Below are positions 44,517-54,385 of a stretch of DNA of 64,000 bases, one piece after another. A program made the translations under genes and the position numbers. Position 1 is the stretch's first letter; each line of letters begins with the position of its first letter. The stretch covers positions 1-64,000 of the forward strand of contig JAQXDK010000021.1 in the NCBI GenBank assembly GCA_029251405.1, in the 5' to 3' direction. A model generated the notes under the pieces. It did no database searches, was not told where the DNA came from, and saw nothing but the letters and a program-made list of their open reading frames with translations. Source of the DNA: Flavobacteriales bacterium (GTDB lineage: Bacteria; Bacteroidota; Bacteroidia; Flavobacteriales_D; Parvicellaceae).

Positions 44517-44963
44517 GTGAGTCATTTAAGTTACAGAACAGTTTCAGCTAACAGAGAAACAGTAAATAAGGAGTGGTTATTAATCGATGCCGAAGGTCAA
44601 CCACTAGGAAGAATAGCTAGTAAAATTGCTGGTCTTATAAGAGGAAAACATAAAGTAGATTTCACCCCACATGTTGATTGTGGTGATAATGTTATTGTTA
44701 TTAATGCAGAAAAAGTCACACTTTCTGGAAACAAGTGGGAAAATAAAGAATACATCAGGCACACTGGTTATCCAGGAGGACAAAGATCCATCAATGCTGC
44801 CTCATTATTAAGAAAATTCCCAGAAAGATTAGTAGAAAAAGCGGTAAAAGGAATGTTACCAAAAAATAGATTGGGAAGAAAATTATTTACAAATCTCCAT
44901 GTTTTTGTTGGGGAAAATCACGACAAAGAAGCGCAAAAACCAATAAAAGTAGAACTTAATTAA
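44517..44963 (+). CDS. rplM: Ribosomal protein L13
   Basis: An early-assembling protein of the 50S subunit. The 148-residue protein begins MSHLSYRTVSANRETVNKEW from a GTG start at 44517, matching the Bacteroidota N-terminus. Core motifs are DAEGQPLGRIASKIA, GDNVIVINAEKV and AVKGMLPKNRLGR. rpsI follows 6 nt after the stop, the usual rplM-rpsI pair. Confidence 0.97.
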   Translation: MSHLSYRTVSANRETVNKEWLLIDAEGQPLGRIASKIAGLIRGKHKVDFTPHVDCGDNVIVINAEKVTLSGNKWENKEYIRHTGYPGGQRSINAASLLRKFPERLVEKAVKGMLPKNRLGRKLFTNLHVFVGENHDKEAQKPIKVELN

Positions 44964-44969
44964 TATTTA

Positions 44970-45356
44970 ATGTCCATAATTAACAAATTAGGAAGAAGAA
45001 AATCTTCAGTAGCTAGAATTTACCTAAAAAGTGGAAAAGGTAAAATAACAATTAATAAAAGAGATCATAAAGACTACTTCACTACAGATGTATTGCAGTA
45101 TAAAGTTTTTCAACCTTTTGAATTAACAGGAACAAAAGGCAAATACGATGCTACTATTAATGTTAATGGTGGTGGTTCTACTGGTCAAGTTGAAGCTATA
45201 AGATTGGCAATTTCAAGGGCGCTAGTGGAAATAAATGCAGATTTCAAACCACTACTTAAAGCAGAAGGTCTCATGACTAGAGACCCAAGAATGGTTGAAA
45301 GAAAGAAACCAGGACAACCTAAAGCCAGAAAAAAATTCCAGTTTAGTAAAAGATAA
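44970..45356 (+). CDS. rpsI: Ribosomal protein S9
   Basis: A 30S protein whose C-terminal tail reaches the P-site tRNA. The 128 residues include LGRRKSSVARIYLKSGKGKITINKR, GGGSTGQVEAIRLAISRAL, and the conserved C-terminus RKKPGQPKARKKFQFSKR ending in Lys-Arg. It is cotranscribed with rplM. Downstream lies a structured leader before rpsB. Confidence 0.98.
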   Translation: MSIINKLGRRKSSVARIYLKSGKGKITINKRDHKDYFTTDVLQYKVFQPFELTGTKGKYDATINVNGGGSTGQVEAIRLAISRALVEINADFKPLLKAEGLMTRDPRMVERKKPGQPKARKKFQFSKR

Positions 45357-45370
45357 TTTTAATAATTAAT

Positions 45371-45447
45371 GTGCCAGGGCACATGGTTTAGTATCTAAGG
45401 CCTACAGATCAAATAAATGCTACTGTACGCCTGCTGATAAAACAGTA
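45371..45447 (+). promoter_or_regulatory. Candidate ribosomal-protein leader of rpsB-tsf
   Basis: The 109-nt gap between rpsI and rpsB is GC-richer than usual and can fold. Hairpin 1 pairs GUGC (45371-45374) with GCAC (45379-45382). A small UUAG/CUAA hairpin may follow (45388-45398). Stem A pairs GGC-C-UACAG (45399-45407) with CUGUA-C-GCC (45423-45431), one mismatch. Stem B pairs UACUGU (45421-45426) with ACAGUA (45442-45447). Stems A and B share 45423-45426 and cannot coexist. By analogy to S2 leaders in other bacteria, S2 could bind one fold and shut off rpsB-tsf; that is inference. Confidence 0.6.
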
Positions 45448-45465
45448 ACAAGAAAGTAAACAAAT

Positions 45466-46245
45466 ATGACAAAAGTAACTTTTGAACAAATGTTAAATGC
45501 CGGAGTTCATTTCGGACATTTAAAAAGGAAATGGAATCCAAGTATGTCTCCTTATATTTTCGATGAGAAGAAGGGGATTCATGTAATTGATTTAAACAAA
45601 ACTTTAATCAAACTAGAAGAAGCTTCTAATGCAATGAAACAAATTGCTAAATCTGGAAGAAAAATTCTATTTGTTGCTACCAAAAAGCAGGCTAAAGAAA
45701 TCATGTCTAATAAAGTTGCAGAGGTAAATATGCCTTCAATAACTGAAAGATGGCCGGGTGGATTATTAACCAACTTTAAAACTACTAGAAAAACCATCAA
45801 AAAAATGACTTCCATCGATAAGATGATGAAAGATGGTACTGCTGACACGATGTCTAAAAGAGAAAGATTGCAGTTAACTAGAAAAAGAGAAAAAATTGAT
45901 AAAATTTTTGGTTCTATTTCAGATATGAATAGATTGCCAGCTGCAATTTTTATAGTTGATGTTAAAAAGGAACATATTGCTTTAGCTGAAGCTAGGAATT
46001 TAAATATTCCAATTTTTGCAATGGTAGATACTAATTCTAGTCCAGAAGGAATTGATTTTATTATACCTTCCAATGATGATGCAACGAAATCAATCGATTT
46101 AGTAGTTTCTAACCTTTGCGATTCCATCAAGGAAGGTTTAGGTGAAAGAAAACAAACTAAAGAAAAAATTGCTCAGGAAAAAACAGCTAGTGAGTCTGCT
46201 AAAACTGAAGAAAATCAAGTTACTAAAGAAGAAGTTAAATCTTAA
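45466..46245 (+). CDS. rpsB: Ribosomal protein S2
   Basis: S2 is a late-assembling 30S protein and docking site for S1-type factors. The 259-residue protein begins TKVTFEQMLNAGVHFGHLKRKWNPSM and contains ITERWPGGLLTNFKT and VDTNSSPEGIDFIIPSNDDATKSI. A Lys/Glu-rich C-terminal tail of about 35 residues extends beyond the core. It is followed by tsf after 13 nt. Confidence 0.98.
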   Translation: MTKVTFEQMLNAGVHFGHLKRKWNPSMSPYIFDEKKGIHVIDLNKTLIKLEEASNAMKQIAKSGRKILFVATKKQAKEIMSNKVAEVNMPSITERWPGGLLTNFKTTRKTIKKMTSIDKMMKDGTADTMSKRERLQLTRKREKIDKIFGSISDMNRLPAAIFIVDVKKEHIALAEARNLNIPIFAMVDTNSSPEGIDFIIPSNDDATKSIDLVVSNLCDSIKEGLGERKQTKEKIAQEKTASESAKTEENQVTKEEVKS

Positions 46246-46258
46246 TTCTAAAATAAAA

Positions 46259-47080
46259 ATGGGTATTACAGCTAAAGAAGTAAACGAGCTAAGAAAAAAA
46301 ACAGGTGCAGGTATGATGGACTGCAAAAAAGCTCTTACTGAATCTAATGGAAATATGGATTCAGCAATTGATTTTTTGAGAAAAAAAGGTCAGAAAATTG
46401 CAGCTAAAAGAGGTGATAGAGATGCTAGTGAAGGACTGGTAGTTGCTAAATCTGAAAAAGATAATGGATACCTTTTATGCTTAAATTGTGAGACAGATTT
46501 TGTTGCAAAAAATAATGATTTTGGAGTTTTAGCAAATTCCTTAGTAGATCTTGCTATTGAGACCAACGCCTCAAACTTAGAAAACTTTTTAGGACAAAAA
46601 TATTTAGACACTGAATTAAGCGTTTCTGAAAAAATTATAGAACAAAGTGGTGTAATTGGTGAAAAAATTGAAATTTCAGCTTTTGAAAAAATTTCTGCCA
46701 ATAGAGTGATTGCTTACAATCACCCAGGAAACCAAATTGCTACCATTGTTGGATTAACTGAAGACGAAGAAGAAGTAGGTAAACAAGTTGCTATGCAAGT
46801 TGCTGCAATGAATCCAATTGCTTTAGATCAAGAATCAGTAACACAAGATGTTATAGATAGAGAATTAGAAGTTGGTAAAGAATTGGCTATTCAAGAAGGG
46901 AAACCTGCTGAAATGGCTGAAAAAATTGCTAAAGGAAGATTAAATAAATTTTTCAAAGAGACTACTCTAGTGAACCAAGCATTTATCAGAGACAACAAGA
47001 AGACAGTAGCTCAGTTTCTTAAAGAAACTAATCCTAACCTCAAGGTGACAGATTTTAAGAGATATTCTCTTTCGATTTAA
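46259..47080 (+). CDS. tsf: Elongation factor Ts
   Basis: EF-Ts exchanges GDP for GTP on EF-Tu. The 273-residue protein starts MGITAKEVNELRKKTGAGMMDCKKAL (ATG at 46259); the reading frame stays open upstream inside rpsB but that part is Lys/Leu-rich and not EF-Ts. The EF-Tu contact motif ETDFVAKN is near residue 80. It shares the rpsB transcript and ends at a strong terminator. Confidence 0.98.
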   Translation: MGITAKEVNELRKKTGAGMMDCKKALTESNGNMDSAIDFLRKKGQKIAAKRGDRDASEGLVVAKSEKDNGYLLCLNCETDFVAKNNDFGVLANSLVDLAIETNASNLENFLGQKYLDTELSVSEKIIEQSGVIGEKIEISAFEKISANRVIAYNHPGNQIATIVGLTEDEEEVGKQVAMQVAAMNPIALDQESVTQDVIDRELEVGKELAIQEGKPAEMAEKIAKGRLNKFFKETTLVNQAFIRDNKKTVAQFLKETNPNLKVTDFKRYSLSI

Positions 47081-47097
47081 TATTGTTGATTATATTT

Positions 47098-47123
47098 AGA
47101 GAGCTTTTAGCTCTCTTTTTTTT
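47098..47123 (+). terminator. Terminator of rpsB-tsf
   Basis: A perfect 7-bp stem, AGAGAGC (47098-47104) with GCTCTCT (47110-47116), 5-nt loop, then a run of T to 47123: a classical intrinsic terminator that separates tsf from pyrH. Confidence 0.95.
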
Positions 47124-47137
47124 GTCTTAAATTTTAA

Positions 47138-47848
<711 letters not shown>

Positions 47849-47858
47849 ATAAATTTCA

Positions 47859-48419
47859 ATGGAAGAAATTAACTTAATATTAGAAGACGCTAAAGAAGCA
47901 ATGGAGAAATCTCTTGCCCATTTAAATGTTGAACTTGGAAAGATTAGAGCAGGTAGAGCTAATCCTTCTATGTTGGATAGTGTTAAAGTTGATTATTATG
48001 GGTCTTTAACACCATTGTCTCAAATAGCAAATGTAAGTACTTTAGACTCAAGGACATTAACGATTCAACCTTGGGAAAAAGCGATGCTTGATGAAATCAC
48101 AAAAGCTGTGATCAACGCAAACCTTGGTCTAAATCCACAAAATAATGGAGAAGTCATTTTAATTTCTGTTCCAGTTTTAACTGAAGAAAGAAGAAAAGAT
48201 TTGGTTAAAAAAGCAAAATCAGAAGGTGAACATGCAAAAGTTAGTATAAGATCTCAGAGAAAAGATGCTAACGAAATGGTTAGAAGTTTAAAAGACGAAG
48301 GATTAAGTGAAGATGCGGTTAAAGATTCTGAAATCCAAATTCAGAAATTAACTGATTCATTTTCGGACAAAGTAGATGAATTTGTTTCTTTAAAAGAAGT
48401 TGACATTATGAAAGTCTAA
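47859..48419 (+). CDS. frr: Ribosome recycling factor
   Basis: RRF splits the ribosome after termination together with EF-G. The 186-residue protein shows LNVELGKIRAGRANPSMLD near residue 24, NLGLNPQNNGEVI near 88, and the C-terminal helix TEERRKDLVKKAKSEGEHAKVSIRSQRKDAN. Length is typical. It ends the translation gene cluster. Confidence 0.98.
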   Translation: MEEINLILEDAKEAMEKSLAHLNVELGKIRAGRANPSMLDSVKVDYYGSLTPLSQIANVSTLDSRTLTIQPWEKAMLDEITKAVINANLGLNPQNNGEVILISVPVLTEERRKDLVKKAKSEGEHAKVSIRSQRKDANEMVRSLKDEGLSEDAVKDSEIQIQKLTDSFSDKVDEFVSLKEVDIMKV

Positions 48420-48523
48420 TTTTTAGTCAAAACTACTTTTATCATTGATAATTAGGATTTTACTAAAAATATATACAGTTTTGCAACATCATTTGCTAAT
48501 TATAAATTAAAAAATCATCTATT

Positions 48524-48760
48524 ATGAAAAAATTATGGATTTTACCACTTGCAGCTATTATGTTTTCTTGCGGAGCATCTACTGATCAAGCTCCAGTTGC
48601 TGAACCAGTTGAAGAAGTTGCACCAGTTGAAGAAGTTGTAGAAGAGGTTGTTGCTGACTCTACTATGGAAGAAGCTGCTGCTGATTCTACTATGGAAGAA
48701 GCTGTTGCTGATTCTACTATGGAAGAAGCTGCTGAAGAGCACGAAGGTCACGACCATTAG
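48524..48760 (+). CDS. Small acidic repeat lipoprotein
   Basis: A 78-residue predicted lipoprotein: MKKLWILPLAAIMFSC puts the lipidated cysteine at residue 16. The mature part is almost entirely acidic repeats: PVEEVA-type hexads, then three 9-residue units ADSTMEEA(A/V), then an ending with three histidines, EEHEGHDH. No family recognised. The net charge is strongly negative; the His/Glu tail could bind metal, which is inference. It is a free-standing gene with its own terminator. Confidence 0.75.
   Translation: MKKLWILPLAAIMFSCGASTDQAPVAEPVEEVAPVEEVVEEVVADSTMEEAAADSTMEEAVADSTMEEAAEEHEGHDH
48653..48733 (+). repeat. Three tandem 27-bp repeats in the small lipoprotein gene
   Basis: Each unit is GCTGAYTCTACTATGGAAG followed by AAGCTGYT and encodes ADSTMEEA(A/V). 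Copies differ at only two positions (GAC/GAT and GCT/GTT), which suggests recent expansion and possible copy-number variation. Confidence 0.9.
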
Positions 48761-48784
48761 AAATCAAGTTTATTGAACTTATTA

Positions 48785-48808
48785 AAAGCCCTACAAAGGG
48801 CTTTTTTT
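48785..48808 (+). terminator. Terminator of the small lipoprotein gene
   Basis: AAAGCCC (48785-48791) pairs with GGGCTTT (48798-48804), 6-nt loop, followed by T to 48808. Its T run overlaps the stop codon of the radical SAM gene on the other strand. Confidence 0.9.
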
Positions 48809-49823
48809 ATGCCCATACTTTTGTTCCTTCAGAACAATTTTTACAAATTTCAATTTGACTTCTATCTAATAATATTTGATTTCTGAATGCATTATATTCT
48901 TTACTTCTCCATACCTTTTCAAAGCTTGTTTCTTTAATATTTCCCATCTTATAATTAGCATCTTTATCAAAACAGCATGGTACTAATTCGCCATTTACGG
49001 TAATAACCGCGCTACTCCACATACGCCAACAGTGGTTGAACATTTTATTTTTTAATTTATATTCTCCACTTTTTGTTTTAACATATCTGTTGTATTTTTC
49101 ATTTTCTGGCATTAGTTTATTTCCATTTTTAAAATTATAAAATTGTGCTGTTTTTATTCTCAGTTCGTCGACTCCTAAACTCGCTGTTAATTCTTTCATT
49201 TCATTGACAAGATGTTCATTTGTTTTGACTACTAAAAATTGAAATATAACATGCGGAAATTGACTGTTTAATTTTTTTTTCCATTTTAAAATATTTATAG
49301 TTCCCTTTATAACCTTTTCATACTCACCATTTTTTCTATACTCTTCATAGGTTTTTTGATCGTTTCCGTCAACTGAAATAATTAATCTTTTAAGTCCAGA
49401 TTTTATAGTTTTTTCGCAATTACTATCGTTTAAAAAATGTCCATTTGTGGATGTTGAGCAAAATATCTTTTTTGAGTTTGCGTACGAAATAAATTCAAAA
49501 AAATTTGGATTAATATAAGGTTCTCCTTGGAAATAATAATTTATATAGGATAAATTATGTTTTAGTTCATCAATAATTTTCTTATTCAAAGAGGTTGTCA
49601 GATTTCCAGTTTTTCTTGTAAATTTTTTTAATCCACTTGGGCATTCTGGACAACCCAAGTTGCAGGCTGTAGTAGGTTCTATACTCAATGCCAGCGGCAT
49701 TCCTGATATATGTGAAGATTTTAAAGTTTTAGAGATTAAAAAACTTGAGTATAATTTAAAAAAATTTAAAGTTTTTCTTATTGTGAAGTACTTAAATAAT
49801 GCAAAAATTTCTTTTCTTTTCAT
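48807..49823 (-). CDS. Radical SAM/SPASM domain protein
   Basis: A 338-residue radical SAM enzyme. The [4Fe-4S] site is C54-x3-C58-x2-C61 in ACNLGCPECPSG, followed by YYFQGEPYINP and a TIM-barrel core (about 45-260). A SPASM-type domain near the C-terminus has Cys in NHCWRMW, VPCCFDKD and ICKNCSEG for auxiliary cluster(s). SPASM enzymes modify peptides, proteins or small molecules; the substrate is unknown and no precursor-peptide gene is obvious. ATG at 49823 is chosen; 49844 would add 7 residues. It is divergent from the RND transporter. Confidence 0.88.
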   Translation of the reverse strand: MKRKEIFALFKYFTIRKTLNFFKLYSSFLISKTLKSSHISGMPLALSIEPTTACNLGCPECPSGLKKFTRKTGNLTTSLNKKIIDELKHNLSYINYYFQGEPYINPNFFEFISYANSKKIFCSTSTNGHFLNDSNCEKTIKSGLKRLIISVDGNDQKTYEEYRKNGEYEKVIKGTINILKWKKKLNSQFPHVIFQFLVVKTNEHLVNEMKELTASLGVDELRIKTAQFYNFKNGNKLMPENEKYNRYVKTKSGEYKLKNKMFNHCWRMWSSAVITVNGELVPCCFDKDANYKMGNIKETSFEKVWRSKEYNAFRNQILLDRSQIEICKNCSEGTKVWA

Positions 49824-49911
49824 CTCGTTGATTAAAATTAGCAAAATCCTTTATTCTAATAATCATATACTTCTTTATTAATTGATAACTTAGTAGAAAA
49901 TTTATTTTTAA

Positions 49912-52548
49912 ATGTGGAAGAATATTTCCAAACTAATACTTGGTAATAGAATTTTAATTATTGTAGCCATAATATTTCTTACAATATTTTTTGGTTATTT
50001 CTCAAAACAATTAAAATTACAATACGAGTTAAATAAACTTCTACCTTCTAACGATCCCGTATATGTAGCTTATGAAGATTTTAAATCCAACTTTGGTCAA
50101 GATGGCTTGATGTTGGTTATCGCTACAAATGAACCAGATTTTTATAAAAAAGATAAATTTAATGCTTGGTTAGAACTAGCAGACAGCATCCAAAATGTAA
50201 AAGTTCTTATCACCAATGAAGACACTAGTTATTACAAAAAAGTTGTTGATTCTGTATTTTCAGAAGGTCATCTTTACAATGTTGTTAAAAATAAAGAAAA
50301 GCAAAGGTTTGACTTATTAGAAATAATTGAACACTATCCAGCAAGTCAATCGCATATTGATAGTGTGAAAAATGTAATTAATTCTTTAAAATTTTACGAG
50401 AATATAATTTATAAAAAATCTAGCGATTTACACATGATGATGTTTTTCCTTAATAAGGAAATATTCAATTCAAAACTTCGAGGGAATCTAGTCTCAGACA
50501 TTCACAATATTGCTAATTCCTATAACCATCATTTTGAAAACTGGAAGTTTTCCGGTCTGCCGTATATCCGAGCATTCATGATGAAGGTTATAAAAGATGA
50601 GCTAACTCTATTTGTTTGTTTAGCAATTCTAGTAACATCTATACTTTTATTAATTTTCTTTAGATCTTTTAAGGTTGTCATTATATCCCTAATAGTGGTG
50701 ATGATTGGTGTAGTTTGGTCAGTTGGAGTCATAGGTCTTTTTGGTTATGAATTAACTGCATTGATGGCCCTAATACCTCCACTTGTTATAGTCATCGGAA
50801 TACCAAATTGTATTTATTTGATTAATAAATACCAACAAGAATTCAGAATTAATAATAATAAAATTAAATCTTTAGAGTTAATTATCCAGAAAGTTGGTAA
50901 TGCAACATTTCTCACCAATGCTACTACCGCTCTTGGTTTTGGAACATTTGTATTTACAAGTTCAAAAATGATGGTTGAATTTGGAATAGTTTCATTTATC
51001 AACATTATGTGCATGTTTATTCTTAGCATTTGCCTTGTGCCAATAATCTACAGTTTTCTGAGCAAACCTAAAGAAAAACACACTAAACATTTAGACAGAA
51101 AGTGGATGTATAACTTTGTATCTAGCTTAATTAAGTTTTCTAAATATTACAGAAAACAAGTTTATATAACTACATTTTTTCTGTTAATTCTTGGCGGTTA
51201 TGGAATAAGTTTGATGCATACTACAGGAAACTTCACAGACGATCTTCCAAAAAATAGTCAAATAATAAAAGATTTACGTTATTTTGAAAAAGAACTCAAT
51301 GGAGTACTTCCATTTGAAATTGTCCTTTCCTTCCAGGATACAGTTTATAAAAACTTTTCAAATATCTCTAGAATTCAGAAGTTGCAAGAATCTTTAAAAG
51401 AAGAGAAATATTTATCTACTTCACTTTCTATGGTTGATGCTATGAAATTTATATCACAGTCTTATGCAAACGGTAAAGAATCTAAGTATGATTTAGATTT
51501 TAGTAAGGCTAAAGACCAACGTTATTTTTCTAGAATTATTAATTCAAAATATTTTAAAAACACCTTTATGAATCAACAAAAAGATAATGCTAACGGTTTT
51601 GTTGGTAGTTTCTTGGATTCTACACACACGACTACAAGAATTACTCTTCAAATTTCTGATATTGGTACATCTTCAATGGATAGTTTAATTATTAGAATAA
51701 ATCAAAGAATAGACCGTATTGTCAATCCAGAACAATTCGCAATATTAAAATGCAAAGAGAATAAAGATTATTATAATCTTTATTCCCAAAATAATCGTAT
51801 TAAATTTAACGTCAACCAAGATCTATCAAATGGAGATTTAGAACAATTGAATTCGTTTCCAGAAACTTTTTCTAGTATTAAGAATTCTTACGGTTTAGAA
51901 AAATTCATTTCAGCTACGGAAAATGCTGTTAGAAAACTCAAGGTAAGCCCAGTAATAACTGGCTCTGGTGTTTTGTACACTAAAGGAACCACTTACATGG
52001 TAAAGAACTTGTTTACCAGTTTAATTTTGGCAATTTTTGTCATTGCCCTTTTAATGTCTTTTTTATTCAAATCTTTTAAAATGGTACTGGTTTCTCTTTT
52101 TCCTAATTTGATTCCTTTAATATTTACTTCTGCATTAATGGGTTATTTTGGTATTGCTATAAAACCCTCAACTATATTAGTTTTTAGTATTGCATTTGGT
52201 ATCTCAATTGATGATACTATTCATTTTTTAGCAAAGTACCGTCAGGAACTTAAAACTAAAAGTATCACTGATGCTGTTGAAATATCTATCAAGGAAACAG
52301 GAGTTAGCATGATCTATACGTCTATTATATTATTTTTTGGTTTCTCAATGTTTACTGCTTCAGAATTTGGAGGAACACAAGCATTAGGAGTTTTGGTTTC
52401 TCTAACTCTTTTTGTAGCTATGCTTACCAATTTAATATTGCTACCTTCTTTACTTCTAAGTCTAGAAAAAAATGTTTTAACAAAGAACTTTAAAAACTCA
52501 GAAGATTATCTTTATGATGATTCTGATATTGAGTTAGACAAATTATAA
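49912..52548 (+). CDS. RND/MMPL family transporter
   Basis: An 878-residue inner-membrane transporter built as two repeats. Each has one span followed by a large exported loop and then a cluster of five spans: span 1 near 13-33, loop to about 225, spans about 228-390, next span near 415, loop to about 690, spans about 695-850. The second cluster has [16 protein letters not shown], the sterol-sensing/MMPL signature with charged residues for proton relay. Such proteins export lipids or small molecules, often hopanoids or carotenoids; the substrate here is unknown. rfbA follows after 4 nt. Confidence 0.9.
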   Translation: MWKNISKLILGNRILIIVAIIFLTIFFGYFSKQLKLQYELNKLLPSNDPVYVAYEDFKSNFGQDGLMLVIATNEPDFYKKDKFNAWLELADSIQNVKVLITNEDTSYYKKVVDSVFSEGHLYNVVKNKEKQRFDLLEIIEHYPASQSHIDSVKNVINSLKFYENIIYKKSSDLHMMMFFLNKEIFNSKLRGNLVSDIHNIANSYNHHFENWKFSGLPYIRAFMMKVIKDELTLFVCLAILVTSILLLIFFRSFKVVIISLIVVMIGVVWSVGVIGLFGYELTALMALIPPLVIVIGIPNCIYLINKYQQEFRINNNKIKSLELIIQKVGNATFLTNATTALGFGTFVFTSSKMMVEFGIVSFINIMCMFILSICLVPIIYSFLSKPKEKHTKHLDRKWMYNFVSSLIKFSKYYRKQVYITTFFLLILGGYGISLMHTTGNFTDDLPKNSQIIKDLRYFEKELNGVLPFEIVLSFQDTVYKNFSNISRIQKLQESLKEEKYLSTSLSMVDAMKFISQSYANGKESKYDLDFSKAKDQRYFSRIINSKYFKNTFMNQQKDNANGFVGSFLDSTHTTTRITLQISDIGTSSMDSLIIRINQRIDRIVNPEQFAILKCKENKDYYNLYSQNNRIKFNVNQDLSNGDLEQLNSFPETFSSIKNSYGLEKFISATENAVRKLKVSPVITGSGVLYTKGTTYMVKNLFTSLILAIFVIALLMSFLFKSFKMVLVSLFPNLIPLIFTSALMGYFGIAIKPSTILVFSIAFGISIDDTIHFLAKYRQELKTKSITDAVEISIKETGVSMIYTSIILFFGFSMFTASEFGGTQALGVLVSLTLFVAMLTNLILLPSLLLSLEKNVLTKNFKNSEDYLYDDSDIELDKL

Positions 52549-52552
52549 TTTT

Positions 52553-53413
52553 ATGAAAGGAATCATTTTAGCAGGTGGCTCGGGTACTAGGCTACATCCA
52601 TTGACTTTAGCTGTAAGTAAGCAGTTGATGCCCGTATACAATAAGCCAATGATTTATTACCCGTTATCAACATTAATGCATGCTGGGATTAGAGAAATAT
52701 TATTTATAACTACTCCACACGATCAGCCGCTTTTTAAACATTTACTTGGTGATGGAAGTAAACTCGGCTGCAGATTTGAATATCAAATACAACCTGAACC
52801 TAATGGTTTAGCCCAAGCATTTGTAATAGGAAAAAATTTTATCGGAAAAGATAAAGTTGCTTTAATATTAGGAGATAATATTTTCTATGGTTCTGGCATG
52901 GGCAAGAAACTTGAAAGTTCTACCGACCCTGACGGTGGTTATATTTTTGCATATAGAGTAAATGACCCTGAAAGATACGGAGTTGTAGAATTTGATGATA
53001 ATCATAAAGCAATATCAATTGAAGAAAAACCATTAGCTCCAAAATCTAATTACGCTGTACCTGGTCTTTATTTCTATGATAATAATGTAATTAAAATTGC
53101 AGAAAATTTAAAGCCAAGTCCAAGAGGTGAGTATGAGATAACAGATGTAAACAAAGTTTATCTAGAATCTGGAGCTTTGAAGGTTAAAACACTCCCAAGA
53201 GGAACTGCTTGGTTAGATACTGGAACATTTAGATCTTTAATTCAAGCATCAAACTTTGTGCAAACCATTGAAGAAAGGCAGGGTTTTGGAGTGGGTTGTA
53301 TAGAGGCTGTGGCCTACTCAAATGGATTTATAGACAAAGAGAAATTAAAAGAATTAGCTATTCCATTACTAAAGAGTGGGTATGGTAATTATTTAATGAG
53401 CCTAATTAGTTAA
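52553..53413 (+). CDS. rfbA: Glucose-1-phosphate thymidylyltransferase
   Basis: Makes dTDP-glucose from glucose 1-phosphate and dTTP, the first step of dTDP-rhamnose synthesis for surface polysaccharide. The 286-residue protein begins [33 protein letters not shown] and has LGDNIFYG (metal Asp), the GVVEFDDN and [22 protein letters not shown] regions, and [10 protein letters not shown]. The other rhamnose genes rfbB, rfbC and rfbD are absent from the window, which is unusual as they often cluster. Confidence 0.96.
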   Translation: MKGIILAGGSGTRLHPLTLAVSKQLMPVYNKPMIYYPLSTLMHAGIREILFITTPHDQPLFKHLLGDGSKLGCRFEYQIQPEPNGLAQAFVIGKNFIGKDKVALILGDNIFYGSGMGKKLESSTDPDGGYIFAYRVNDPERYGVVEFDDNHKAISIEEKPLAPKSNYAVPGLYFYDNNVIKIAENLKPSPRGEYEITDVNKVYLESGALKVKTLPRGTAWLDTGTFRSLIQASNFVQTIEERQGFGVGCIEAVAYSNGFIDKEKLKELAIPLLKSGYGNYLMSLIS

Positions 53414-53419
53414 AATATA

Positions 53420-54385
53420 GTGCTCGTAAATTATAAAAATATTATCGATAGAGAGCTTGATAAGTTTTGTGATGAGTTGCCACCTATGTCAATTTATGAG
53501 CCGATCAAGTATATTGTCGAGTTAGGTGGTAAAAGGTTTAGATCCTCGCTGACATTGCTTGCAGCAGATCTATTTTGCGGCAATCCTGAACTTGCTCTGA
53601 AGGAATCTATTGCTGTAGAACTTTTCCATAATTTCACTTTAATTCATGATGATATTATGGATGGAGCTCCTCTTAGAAGAAGTCAACCTTCGGTTCATCA
53701 AAAATGGAACGTGAATCAAGCAATACTTTCAGGAGACTTATTATATGCTTTGGTTAATAAGTTGTTGGCCAACTCCAAAAGTCAATCGACCGAAATACAC
53801 CAATTGTTTCAACAAACTTCAGTTGAAGTTTGTGAAGGTCAATCTTTGGATATGGAATTTGAAAGTAAAGAAAATATTTCTTTAGATGAGTATATTAACA
53901 TGATACAACTCAAAACATCTGTATTGGTTGCTTGTGGTTTAAAAATAGGTGCTTTAGTAGGTGAGGCGGGGCCAAAAGATGCCAATCTACTTTATGATTT
54001 TGGTTTGAATTTAGGTACTGCATTTCAGATTCATGATGATATTTTAGATGTTTACCCTTTGAAAGAAGAATTTGGTAAGCAAGTGGGTGGAGATATTTTA
54101 GAAAAAAAGAAAACAATCTTATTAATCGAGTTATTGAAAAAATCTTCTAAAGAAGATAAAGTCTCAATTATTCAAGTTCTAGAAGATGATGAGATAGATA
54201 AAAATTTAAAAGTCAAAAAAATCAAAAACTTTTATAACAAATACGGTGTTCTAGAATTAGCAGAACACACTAAAAATCAATATTTTGAAAAAGCTATTTA
54301 TTGCGTAAACAACATTAATATTTCAGAAGATAAAAAGCAACAAATTAAAGCTTTTGCAGTAGCGCTAATGAGTAGAGAAATCTAA
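53420..54385 (+). CDS. Polyprenyl diphosphate synthase
   Basis: A 321-residue trans-isoprenyl diphosphate synthase. The first Asp-rich motif is DDIMD (in LIHDDIMDGAPLRRSQPSVH), the second DDILD; KFRSSLT-like residues lie near 40. It extends isoprenoid chains for quinones or other lipids; chain length cannot be judged. The start is GTG at 53420, 7 nt after rfbA. It ends tail-to-tail with the epimerase gene, overlapping by 4 nt. Confidence 0.93.
   Translation: MLVNYKNIIDRELDKFCDELPPMSIYEPIKYIVELGGKRFRSSLTLLAADLFCGNPELALKESIAVELFHNFTLIHDDIMDGAPLRRSQPSVHQKWNVNQAILSGDLLYALVNKLLANSKSQSTEIHQLFQQTSVEVCEGQSLDMEFESKENISLDEYINMIQLKTSVLVACGLKIGALVGEAGPKDANLLYDFGLNLGTAFQIHDDILDVYPLKEEFGKQVGGDILEKKKTILLIELLKKSSKEDKVSIIQVLEDDEIDKNLKVKKIKNFYNKYGVLELAEHTKNQYFEKAIYCVNNINISEDKKQQIKAFAVALMSREI

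Noticed and set aside
45579-46130. 183-codon minus-strand reading frame
   Set aside because: Lies entirely antisense to rpsB, a certain gene; no start context or family resemblance.
48653-48733. Tandem repeats considered as a CRISPR-like array
   Set aside because: Units are contiguous, in frame and without spacers, so they are coding repeats.
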